This document shows positions 18,256 through 28,564 of a DNA stretch of 64,000 bases, piece by piece; position 1 is the first letter of the stretch; each line of letters begins with the position of its first letter. Source of the stretch: Nothopassalora personata. Its lineage: Eukaryota; Ascomycota; Dothideomycetes; Mycosphaerellales; Mycosphaerellaceae. The DNA lies in NCBI GenBank assembly GCA_033816765.1, contig CM066298.1, forward strand, positions 1,798,001-1,862,000. The letters are read 5' to 3'. The notes under the pieces are model-generated. The model worked only from the letters and a program-made list of their open reading frames with translations. It was not told the DNA's origin and searched no databases. The translations under genes were made by a program, and so were the position numbers.

Positions 18256-21187
18256 CTATGCAACACCACCGACGACAAGTGCCGCCAGTCCATCTTCCTC
18301 ACTTCTCGCCTTAATCTGTACAGTGACGCCTGCCCTAGCAGAGAAAGCCATGCGGACAGTGGCGGCGACTTTTCCACCGTTCACTGACTTGCCGTATAAT
18401 CTCAAAGTATGTGTTGAAGTGGAGAGGGCAACATCCGTGCCTTCGAGTGGTTGCATGCCGAGAGTCTTGACAAGTGATTCGACAGCGTCGGGTATGCTCT
18501 TCACACTCTCGAGCTGTAGTGTCTCGCTGGCCTCGTCTGCATCCGGTAGTCCTTGCCATATGTTGTCAAAGCTGCCGGCGAAGGCCGGAAGAACGTAGTC
18601 AGCGCCGGTGAGTTCCAGATCTTCGACTTGATATTCATCATCGTAGCCACCTTCTTCAGGCTCCGATGTTGTTGGGTCTATCTCCTTCAACGTGAACTTC
18701 AGCACGTTTGTGAACGACGCTGGCACGAAGGAATCTGCTGGCCTCGAGAAAGATGTGTAGACAGTCCCGGGCTCATCTGCCTTCAAAAGTGGTACAGGAA
18801 TGATGAAGCCATCGTCTTCCAGCGCCGACTCCTCGCCTTCTTCGCCGGGTGATGGGTTCGAGATGACGGTGACATCGCTGAGCACATAGTCTGGCAGGGT
18901 GTTCTTGATGTCGTACTGCAGCACGACATGCTCCTTGAACAGGTGCTTGACAGCGGAAACAACATACTCGGTCTCCCTTTCGGTGAGCTCGATGACGGGA
19001 CTGCTTTTGAGCACTGGACCGTATGACGAGAACTCTGGGATAGCCTGCAGTTGCTGAGCGTACTTCTGTGTCGCGGCGGTCGCGGATGCAGCGGCCTCGG
19101 CAGCAGACGAGTCCGTCTTCTTCGGACCGACAGTGGGTGCTTTGAGCGTAGGTGTGGCGGTTGTGAGCTTCTTGGTGCGGTCCTCTGCGAGAGACTGTTC
19201 GCGGCTAACGACTGGGACGTTCGCAAAGTCGAACGGGTTGGCGAAAGCTTCGGCGCTGCCACCGTTCACATAATGTGCCAGCTGGTCCTCGAGTACTGGA
19301 AGCGAGAACATGGAGTCTGCGGAAATGTTAGCACGATGCCCCCTTGACAAGCAGATTTTCCTGAAAAGTCTCACCATTTCGCACGAAACGTGCAGCAACC
19401 TCGTCGTCCTCTTCCTTCATCAACCGCAGGTTCAGTGCTGCACGGTCACGAACTTCATCGTCAGTGTCATCCAAGCACCGTTTAAGCAGAACGTGTACGC
19501 TCTGCTTGACCTCGGGATCCTTCTGGCCAACACCGAACTTGGCGAGAGCAGTAACGGCGGCCGCTCGCACAATCGTGTTCTCCAAGACAACACGGTTGTA
19601 GATGTATCGGATGTACTTGGTCGGCTGCGCAGTCCTTGGTCCTTCCGTTCCGAGCAAGTGCAGGATTCGCACTGCCAGCTTGGTGAACTCGCAGTCCTCG
19701 ATAAACTCGCAAAGATGTGCCAGAGCTTCCTCCTTGCTCTCTGGCACGAACTTGATCAGATCGAACATGCTCTCTACAACACTGCGCTTGAAGTCGTAGC
19801 CACCCTCGTCACGCAAAATGCCAGACAGGAACTGCAGCATGCGAGCCTGTTTCGATGGGAACTTCAAGCACAATGTGCGGATGGCTTCCACGATCGTGAC
19901 CTTGAACTCGTCGGTGATCTCTGACATGAAGGTGCTGATTTGTGTCATGAGTCGATCCACGGAAGCCTCGTTACCGGTCTTGAGAAGGGTAGTAATGGCA
20001 AAGGTCGCAATGGATCGATTCGAGTTCGAGATGAGTGATTCAATATCAGGGTTGCATTGGCGAACAGCGTCTGGCTTGAATGACGCGAATCGGTGCAGGA
20101 TGCGTATGGCAGCGAACTTGGTGACTGCTCGTGGAGAGGTCAAGAACAGCTGCAAGACATGTATGGCTTGGTTGGCTTCCTGGTCGGTGAGATCGGGCAT
20201 ATCTCCAATGGCCTTGGCAGCCTCAAAGTTGACCATCTCGCTCTTGTCCCGCAGCCAATCGTCCAAGAGCTTCATCATTGGTTTCCTCAGACTCTGCTCA
20301 TCCTCTGCAAGCTTAGCGGCCAAGCGCACAAGCATCACTCTTGCAGCCGGCGACTTGACGACACCAGGAGCACTGTACTGTTGCACCATCTTGACCAACG
20401 CCATTCTGTCGTGCGAGCGCATTTGATATAGCAGACCAATCGCGTGGTATTGTGTCATGAAGTTCGCATTCGCAGCGTGCAGTGGTTGCGACGATCCACC
20501 GAAGCCCATGAATCCACCTGATGCCTTGGCCGAAGAAGCTGCCTCTTGTGTCTCGCTTTGCCATCTGCGAACGATATCTCTTGCGATGGGTAGGAGGTGG
20601 TATGAGGAGACGAGGGCTGCCGAAGAGACGGATGGCGTCTTGTCGACGATGGCCGTCTTGATGTTTCGCTCAATCGCCTGCACGGTCGAGGCATCGATGA
20701 TCCTGCACAGCGCGCGAATGGCGTTTGCTCTGTAGACGACGTCACTTCCCACGGCCGTGTCCTTCATGATACTGCTGGTAACCATAATGACATCCTCGGC
20801 GGTGTGCGACAAGTCCTTGATGACCAGGTAGACCATTTGTCGCAGGGAGGCATCCTTGTTCTGGAACAGCTTCGAGATGCCGAAGAAGAGCGTCGTGGCT
20901 TCGTTGGTCGGGAACTTCTCGCCGGTGGAGAGGAGGAGCGCAATCTTGGTGAGGAGGATGCGACATCTTCGGGGAGAGATGGGGGATGTGTTGAATACGC
21001 GGGCTGTTGGAGTGGTGGTGCAGTCAGCGCCTGTGTGCTACTCATCACAAGGAGGAGTGAAGTGGAGTGTATGGGTATGGGGATTATGGTATAAGTAATG
21101 TGTGTGAGCTGTACCTTCCTGGAAGACGGAGGTCCTGTCCACCTTGACAATGCCCGCATCGTCCTCGTCCTTTTTGTATTGGGCCAT
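18256..21187 (-). CDS. SEC21: Coatomer subunit gamma (COPI coat), three exons
   Basis: Exons are 21187-21115, 21003-19375 and 19316-18256, with introns of 111 and 58 nt whose phases agree, giving 920 residues. The protein begins MAQYKKDEDDAGIVKVDR and continues with ARVFNTSPISPRRCR. It has the long HEAT-like adaptin N-terminal domain in exon 2, a low-complexity linker, and the gamma-COP appendage domain in exon 3 (ending in a Val/Gly/Ala tail). Length and order match gamma-COP of other fungi (yeast Sec21 has 935 residues). It is part of the F-subcomplex of coatomer and binds cargo and Arf GAP at Golgi membranes for retrograde transport. It is divergently arranged with the phosducin-like gene. 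Confidence 0.96.
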
Positions 21188-21563
21188 ATGGGTGTGGTTG
21201 TGTGCTGCTATCGCAGCGGCATGGAAAGGAGAGGGGGTGTTGAAGTGGTAGGAGTCTTCAAGTGACTATGACTTCGCGGTAAATGTTCCTGAATTCGTGT
21301 CCTCAATGCTCTCTCTCCGCCATCTGACGCTGGCAATGAACATGACCCTCCTTGGCGGACCCTTGATCGCCATCAGCCTAATCAAATCCAACTAATCTCC
21401 AGGTGGCCCAAGTAAAGACTTGATGAGCACTACCTAAGTTTAGTGAAGGTAAGAGTGTGTCGGGTGGGACCGTGCAGCAGATGGCTATTCTGCAGACAAT
21501 CATCTCACATATACAAAGTGAGTAAGTCATCACCTGTAGTTCGTCACCTGCACAGTCGTCAAG
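21188..21563. promoter_or_regulatory. Bidirectional promoter region between SEC21 and the phosducin-like gene
   Basis: The two start codons are 376 bp apart and point away from each other, so this interval must contain both promoters. No clear TATA box or named site was recognised. Confidence 0.5.
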
Positions 21564-22418
21564 ATGGATCCGTCAATGATGGCTAACATGCCCGTCAACG
21601 TCCCTGTGGACGACCCCAACGCCGACACAGAATGGTAGGCAGCATCGCATCTTTCCTCACTTGTTACAGATTACTCTTCCTCTCCCTATACAGCTATACT
21701 GAGTCTTGTACTCAGGAACGACATACTGCGCAAACATGGAGTCATCCCGGAGAAGCCGCCGTCACCTACACCACAGATCGAGGAAGCTCTCATTCAGGCA
21801 CGCAAGCTGGCACATGAGCACAGATTGGAAGGCAAGGATCTGGATGAGCTGGACGAGCTGGAAGATGACGAAGACGATGCATTCCTGGAATCGTATCGAC
21901 AGAAGCGCATGAACGAAATGGCAGAGCTGCAGACAGCCAGTGTTTACAACCAAGTCTATCCAGTGCAGAAGCCAGACTACTCGAAAGAGGTCACTGAAGA
22001 GTCGAGCAAAGCATTCGTGCTCGTTCTTCTCACATCATCATCCGGAACCAACGTCGAGTCTCAACTCATGATCGAACTCTGGCGGGAGCTGGCCAAGAAG
22101 TTCGGTGACATCAAGTTCTGCCAGATGCAAGGCAATCTCTGCATAGAGGGCTACCCGGATCGGAACACGCCTACAGCTTTGATCTACAAGGACGGCCAAA
22201 TCAAGAGGCAGCTCGTGACATTGAAGGAGCTCAATGGAACGAGGACGAGTCTGCAAGATATGGAGAAGATCCTGCTTGGGCTGGGGGCACTACAGCATAA
22301 CGATTCGAGGTTGAAGAAGAAGGATGAAGATGGTAAGGATGATGCGCCGAAGAGAAGCATATTCCAGAGTGCGCCGAAGAAGGCGACCGCGGAAGACGAC
22401 GACAGTGATTGGGACTGA
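21564..22418 (+). CDS. PLP2: Phosducin-like protein (PLP2/PDCL3 family), two exons
   Basis: Exon 1 is 21564-21634, the intron 81 nt (GTAGGC...CTCAG) and exon 2 21716-22418, giving 257 residues. The split codon restores a Trp in the family motif DTEWNDILRKHGVIP. An acidic linker (LDELEDDEDD) precedes a thioredoxin-fold phosducin domain (YSKEVTEESS, CQMQGNLCIEGYPD, PTALIYKDG), and the tail is acidic ending DSDWD, all typical of the PLP2/VIAF group. These cytosolic proteins bind the CCT chaperonin and assist folding of actin and tubulin. The gene is essential in yeast. Start chosen because the exon 1 N-terminus is conserved in type. Confidence 0.93.
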
Positions 22419-22924
22419 GAAGTGTCGACAGAACGAGATGAGGACCTCTACACCGTCCATGGATCGACGAAGCCGGTGTCGGAGCACCACGAGTGAAGCA
22501 CTAGAGCATGAGGTTGTAGCAGGTTACATCACGCGAAAGGCCAGCGGTGACAAGCCTGAGCGCCCCGCGGGCGTGTACGACCATGCCAATCCGTGACATC
22601 ACGGCGTCAGACTACTGGAGCATGCGAAGTAGACGAACGACCAACGATAGCACAGGCAGGCTCGCTGCTGACATACATTCTGGTACTACGTTTCCACTCG
22701 GCACGGTGTTTCGGTTACTCGCACAGCTCCGAACTCTTCTGACCGAGACATGCCAAGTCTGGTGATCTTCAGCTTCTGTGCGCTTGAAATTCTCTGCTCG
22801 TCGACCCTACCCCATTATGACCAAGTCCCATCCTTCGTTTTCGACTTCATCCATGCTTTCGCAGCTGTATAAGCATTGGAGGTTACGCTCCGTTCGGCAA
22901 GCACGATTCACAGGATGATTCTCG
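22419..22924. other. Intergenic, no gene seen
   Basis: Contains the 3' flank of the phosducin-like gene. No frame has coding character. Confidence 0.5.
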
Positions 22925-24831
22925 ATGGAAAAACAAGAGCAACAGAAGCCACCAGGCGGAAGTGGACATGGAAGAACTCCCGACGATATTCTCAATGTAC
23001 TTGTCGGCATCCAGTGTAGCAATCAGCCGCCGCCGAGATAACATGTTCGGTCTCACACCCGCTGTACGCATCGCCTTAGATCCTTTCAGCAAGCGGGCAC
23101 AAACGACCAATTATAAACGACTGCTTGCCTGGATCAGACTTGAAATGATCGCAGAAGACATTCCAAGCGTCACACCGGACCAGCAACACAGCCGCGAGTC
23201 TTTTTGGCCATGAGCTCGGATGTTGCTGCTGACGTCTACCGGCTGCACATCTGACTGGCAAACTGGAAACAGGAGTTATCGCCTATCATCAACAAGAGCT
23301 GCTGTTCGCTCGCATCCAGTACTGCGAAGCAAAGCTTTATGAGATGCCAGTGCACTTTCATCATGACCTTTCAAAACTGGTGGCATACCCATTTACCGGA
23401 AGAGATGCCAAGCCAGTCGAGGAGACTTCGAACGGCAGTGACGGCAACCAGATCCTGCATCGGGCTGTGCAACCGAACCATGAAGCGTGTGGAGGTGTGC
23501 TGCGCGCCATGCTTGCGATATCACCTAATGCCCTCGGTGGCTGTCCCACTGTGTTGCTGGCGTCGAGCAGTGTATGCCCTCACTGACGATTAGCTAAGGC
23601 CGACACCGCACACAGGCACTCCGAAGCGACTGAGTTGGAGAACGAGAGTTTGCGCAAGGACATCGCTCGACTCGAGGGCAAGCTGAAGGAGGTCGGACGT
23701 AAGGCGGCGCTTCCGCCACCAGAAAACTCCCGTCTCGATGAGAAGATCGAGGGCATTCAAAGCCAAGTGCAGTCTGCCTCGGGTAAGGCGCAGGAGGTTG
23801 CAGACCGATTCGAAGCTTTGCAAATGCAAGTCGGGCAGGCCTCAAGCAAGGCAAACGCAGCAGCTGAGAAAGCTGATAACGTGCGCGCGGCGGCCAATGC
23901 TTCCACGTTACGAGACACTTATTGGACCAAGCAAGACCGTGCCGTGCAAGCACTCGAAGCCAAGTACGATCGCATCGCGAGTCAGGTCCAGGATGTAGAA
24001 GGCAAAGCTCAGTCCGCGTCGAGCAAGGCTGATACCGCCTTCAGCAGAGCTGATGCTGCGTCGAACAAAGCTGCCAAAGCGCATACGCTCGCATCCACCA
24101 CGTCAGCTAAGCAAGACACACAAGGTTCGAAGCTGGAGGAGATCATGGAGCAGCTGAATGTCAAGTGCGGTAGCGTCCGCGATGGCATCAAGGACTTACG
24201 CAGCAAGATGGATGCGACTTCAGCCAAGGCGGAGAATGCTTCCAGTACCTCGGAGACTGCCTCGACCAAAGCAGAAACGGCACTCAAGAGGGCAACACTA
24301 GCTTCTATTACAGCTGATGAGGCGGACGCCTTGGCCAAGGCCGTCATTTCGACGCAGGAGACTCAGACTGCTCAGCAGGAGGAGGCTGTGAAGTCATTGG
24401 TAGAGAAATGCGTTGGGTTCGCCGACAACATCAAGGACTTTCAGTGTCATGAACAGAGCAACTCGGATACTCTGACTTTCCTGCAGTCTCAGATCGACGC
24501 TACCAAGGGCGACATCACTTCTCTGAAAGACACTCACAACGCATCGAAGCAAGACAAAGGCTACGGAGTCTTGGTCAGCAATCTGCCAACCGACATCACC
24601 CAGACCTTGATCGTCGACTACTTCCAGGAAAGCAGTGGTCCCATCATCGGCTCGCAGATGCTGCTCAAGGATGATGGAGATCGCGCTGCCGTCGTCGTAC
24701 ACTTCAAGAACAAGAGGAGCGTCAGCAAAGCCCTCAAGAGGAACGGCACGAAGATTGATGGTCACAAGATGAGGGTTGAGGCACTTACCAAGTTTCAGAG
24801 CCCACAGGAGGTGTTCGGGCAGAGGGCTTAG
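22925..24831 (+). CDS. Coiled-coil protein with C-terminal RRM; 5' part uncertain
   Basis: From 23587 to 24831 a continuous frame encodes ~400 residues of heptad-rich, Ala/Ser/Lys/Glu-rich coiled coil containing repeated SSKAD-like blocks. It ends in one RRM fold (~residues 310-385 counted from 23635: RNP2-like VLVSNLP, RNP1-like RAAVVVHFKN). The same frame extends upstream to ~23240 through clearly coding sequence (an HHDLSKLVAYPFTGRDAKP block), broken only by a TGA at 23584-23586. Further upstream, 22925-23213 looks coding in two frames that meet at a CCG triplet run near 23030, beginning MEKQEQQKPP. The true exon structure is unresolved and a pseudogene is possible. RRM implies RNA binding. 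No family name can be given. Confidence 0.55.
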
Positions 24832-25228
24832 TGCCTGTATGTTGATGTCGTGAAGAAACGAGTACACAATTACGGAAGCGAGAATACTGCATTGGGAAGG
24901 ATGCGAATACATGTTCGCAGCAAAGAGGCCGACTCCTTGAAGGAGGGCGACGAATGCTCCTGAATAGGAATTTTTGGGATATGTTATGCTAGCCAAAGCA
25001 AAATTGGCAACCGAATGAATGATACGACAGTCGGAATTGTATCTCTCTCACCGCTGTTTTCCCCTGCAGTCACCTTTCGTCGACGTGAGTAAATCTGGTT
25101 CCCGCGAAAGACCCTGCACACCACAATCACATGCCGGAAGTTGAATCGCCGTTTGCTGTTAGCGCCGCCGGGATGTACCGCGCCGTTGGAAGTCCTAAAG
25201 GATCTCAGATTGGAGCCCATCCCTCACT
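24832..25228. other. Intergenic between convergent genes
   Basis: The 3' ends of the coiled-coil/RRM gene and the Zn2Cys6 gene converge here. Nothing else was recognised. Confidence 0.5.
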
Positions 25229-25675
25229 TCACTTCATACTGTACGAATTCATGGAATCTGCATATCGCGTCAATGTCCGATACAAAGCAGTGTCAGCTAG
25301 CTGAGCCTGACCAAGTGTGGCTCTGTCCTTGGAGGCTGTATCCGGAGCATCTACTTCTATATGCTGCGATGGGCGCTCAAGTCGCCTTGGCGACGCAGCT
25401 TCCTCGCGGTGCTGATCTGGGTCCGACTTGCTCCAAGCTCTCTCTTCAGGCATGATGCATTCGCGCAGCTCTCGCCGACAGCGTTGACATGGCAGTCCGT
25501 CCGACTCGCCAAGGTTGCAGCGGGACTTGCGCTTCCTGCAGGTCAAGCAGGCCTTGTCAGCACGGACTATTCTACCAGGAGCAGAAGCGCCGGCGGCTGT
25601 GTCTTCAAGCTGCCTTCTTTCCATGGCAGCCAGCTCTCCTATCCTGTGAGTGATGATTTGGAGTGAGGAGAACAT
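25229..25675 (-). CDS. Short Zn2Cys6 zinc-cluster protein
   Basis: The 148-residue ORF carries a complete fungal binuclear zinc cluster: C43, C46, C53, C63, C66 and C73, with spacing 2-6-9-2-6 and the basic stretch RKRKSR between the second and third Cys. Such clusters bind CGG-type DNA half-sites. Full-length members normally continue for 400-700 residues with a middle homology region. Here the frame ends 75 residues after the cluster and only 400 bp separates it from the neighbouring gene, so it is either truncated or a small regulator. A possible donor (GTATGA) near 25239 could extend it, but no downstream exon was recognised. It is divergent from the lyase gene at 26482. Confidence 0.7.
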   Translation of the reverse strand: MFSSLQIITHRIGELAAMERRQLEDTAAGASAPGRIVRADKACLTCRKRKSRCNLGESDGLPCQRCRRELRECIMPEERAWSKSDPDQHREEAASPRRLERPSQHIEVDAPDTASKDRATLGQAQLADTALYRTLTRYADSMNSYSMK

Positions 25676-26481
25676 GGGTATGGAGAAGTGCGGAGACCGA
25701 GGGTCACAGAAGTGAGCAGTAAGTACATAATTGTGCCGGCTGAGGAGCGACGGGCGGCTGCCGCCTCTGCTCTGTCAAGCTTATTACGATGGAGGCATCG
25801 CACTGCATCGATCCAACACGGACCTCATCCTTAAAGGCGTTGACGTGCTCGCGGTCCGTTTGGCGATTGAACCTTCCCATTTGCCGCAGTCCTCCGACAA
25901 CACTTCCTCATCTGTCAGCGAATATCAATCATCTTTCGAGAACGTCTCCTTGCCTGCCCGCGGATCCGCCTTGTGCGCTCGTTGTCGACCTGCACCGCTT
26001 GTGTCTCTGGAGCTTCCAAGCCAAAGGCCTCCTCAATCATGTCAACTGACGCTTTCGATTTTATCTCGGGTTCCATCGAAGTATGATCTGCCGACTTGTC
26101 GAACGATCGATCGTCTGGGCGAACAACTTAGTGGGGTAAAAGGACAACAGGTTCGCCATCGACGCATTCTCGCTCCAGGCATATATGCAATCCTTGTACC
26201 GCATGGCATGCTGCTATCGACGAACGTCTAGAGTCAGCATGGGGCCCCGCGGTCACGGAGAGGTCCGGTATCTCGTGACTGTCGGCCCTGAGCTTTCCGA
26301 CACATGTCCAAGGTGGCCCACCAATAGGACGTTGCGGCAAATCACCTTTTGGAGCATCGTTGCATGCATGATATTCTTCTGCGATATCGCAACGAAGGCC
26401 GTATACATATGCCCCGACATTGGCACCTTGGACCATTCATTCAGATCGACAGCAAACGCCCGATTCTACCCACAGCACAAG
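25676..26481. other. Divergent intergenic region upstream of the lyase gene
   Basis: Frames on both strands are open but lack recognisable motifs. A 54-codon minus-strand frame starting at 26075 (MEPEIKSKASVDMIEE) looks somewhat coding, without support. Contains the promoters of both flanking genes. Confidence 0.4.
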
Positions 26482-27616
26482 ATGACTCCCTACCCATTCC
26501 AATTCGACACGCCAGTCATTTCAGCACCTGGAAAGACCAACACCACGCGAGACGTCACTCTCAACCTCCAAAATGTCCGTGGCAAGATTCCATCCCTTCA
26601 AGCCTCTCGCCTCAGAACGATGATGCTGGAGGCACACCAAAACCCGGACAAGATCCTCGCGCACGCGTGCTCTTACGATGGTCTTTCTTCAAGACTTGTT
26701 GAGGAAGCGGGTTTCCCTATGGTCTTCCTCGCCGGCTACGCGGTGGCGAGCTCATACGGCCTACCTGACACGGGCTACATCGCCCTCGAGGACGTCTGCG
26801 ATAAAATCCGAGAAGCGGTACGACAAGTCAGCGTTCCGATCATGGCAGATGGTGATACGGGCTACGGCAGCCCGATGAACGTTAAGCGGACCGTTGAGAG
26901 TTTTGCGCGGGCCGGTGCTGCTGGAGTCATGATTGAGGATCAGACGTGGCCGAAGCGTAAGTTTCCTCTCCCCGTTTTGAAAGACGAAGCTAAGCGCTGT
27001 GTAGGCTGCGGCCATACCAAAGGCAAAGCCGTCGTGTCTAGAGGTGAAGCCTACGCGCGAATTCAAGCCGCCGTCGACGCTCGCAACGAGGGGCAGGACA
27101 TCTTCGTCCTCGCTCGTACTGACTCCCTCATTCACGGTTGGGACGAGGCCATGACGAGGGCCAAGGAGTTCAAGCGCATCGATGTCGATGCTGTGTTCGT
27201 TGAAGCGTTGCCAGATCGAGACTCGATGAAACGATGCGTCGAAGAGCTCAATCTGCCAACTTTCGCCAACATCATCGAAGGTGGTCTGACAGAGAACCTT
27301 TCGGCGAAGGATCTGGCTGAGCTGGGATTCTGCGCTGTCGCGTATCCGTGGACTTTGGTTGCGGCGAAGTTGAAGTCGATTCGGGAGGCGCTTGAGGGCT
27401 TGAAGGAGAGTATGACGAGAGGTCCGCCGCCGCAGATTATGAGTTATAAGGATGTCTGTGAGGGTGTTGGATTCAATAAGTATTGGGTAAGTGCTGTCAA
27501 TCTCCAGGGAGGTAATTGGCTGACATTTGTGGCTGCAGGATCTCGAGGAGAGGTACAAGTACGATCAGAATGGCCTTGTCAACGGTGCGGGTACACACGA
27601 TGTCAATCGAAATTAG
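26482..27616 (+). CDS. Isocitrate lyase / PEP mutase superfamily enzyme
   Basis: Exons are 26482-26956, 27005-27486 and 27539-27616 (introns 48 and 52 nt), giving 344 residues. Family motifs are SYDGLSSRL, the Mg-binding ADGDTGYGSP (D123 and D125), MIEDQTWP and the catalytic loop PKRCGHTKGK, which appears only after the first intron is removed. Later come VLARTDS, DAVFVEALPD and FANIIEGG. It resembles the fungal branch that includes oxaloacetate acetylhydrolase and 2,3-dimethylmalate lyase-type enzymes, which cleave C-C bonds of 2-hydroxy or 2-oxo diacids. The substrate cannot be fixed from motifs alone. The first intron is stop-free and a multiple of three, so an unspliced reading looks like one long ORF. 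The longer open frame upstream of 26482 is not needed. Confidence 0.9.
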
Positions 27617-28564
27617 GCGGCATGGTTGCCCATAGCAGAAATATTTTTCTTACAGTAATGGAATGGCATTGTGTCATGCACCAATCCGGTACAGAGTACC
27701 TCGAAACGTACCTCGAGCCAGCGTCAAGACTGTCGCCTGCCCAGTTGTAGTCTCAAAGTGGCCATCATCACTCTTTCGTACAGAGGAAATCGTCATTCAG
27801 GAGGATCGATGAGCTTGTGGTAGTCGGCACAGATCATGATACAGACACATTAGCGGCATCAACCGCTCAGGTGCCTGGCCGTTGATCAGAAATCGTACCC
27901 AACGGTCGTAGTAGGGTTCCAGTCGAGAATACCGGAAGAAAGACTTGTGATATCACGCAGCTCTCGTGCCTGAAGAAGCCTTACCGTGAATCCAGAATCC
28001 AGAATCCAGAATACAGAATCCAGTCATCTCACAAGCCCAACCACACCCCGTGCAAGTCCACGCGTGTCGAGGCTCCTCCTCCTCGCATGTGAACTTGGGG
28101 TTCTACGTCGTTGCGTACAAGGTCGGACAGTCATGTCGCAAGCCACTAAGATGCATCCACGCGACGAGCCCGAATGCAAATTTCGCGATGCGATCGATAC
28201 CCCATCTTTCAGACGTCCTCGATGCTCGGAAGCTGCTGTTGATGGTTTAAATAATGATGAATGTTGTGAACAAAGTGGTGGCGGCGTTGTCATCACGCCA
28301 AGACCGACAATGACGAAGCTCAGGTCAGGTCCCAGCCGCGTGGAAGGCAGCGGGAGCTAGTGTGTTCCCACTGCCACGAGCACATGCATGACTACAGGCA
28401 TTCGACAAGGATCTCGACCAATCTCCATTGCTGCTGCCTTGAAAAGAACACTATAAGTGACCCACTCCTCAGATTTAACCCCGGGACTCGAGATCAAGCT
28501 GGCGACTGCGCCTTTCTCCGTCCACCAGTCGAGTGGACGTCCACCCAGCAAGAACACCGGCAGC
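27617..28564. other. Intergenic with short microsatellite
   Basis: Contains about five copies of a 7-bp unit (AATCCAG, one copy altered) at 27989-28023. No gene recognised. The 3' part must hold the SLA2 promoter, and a small upstream coding exon cannot be excluded. Confidence 0.5.
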
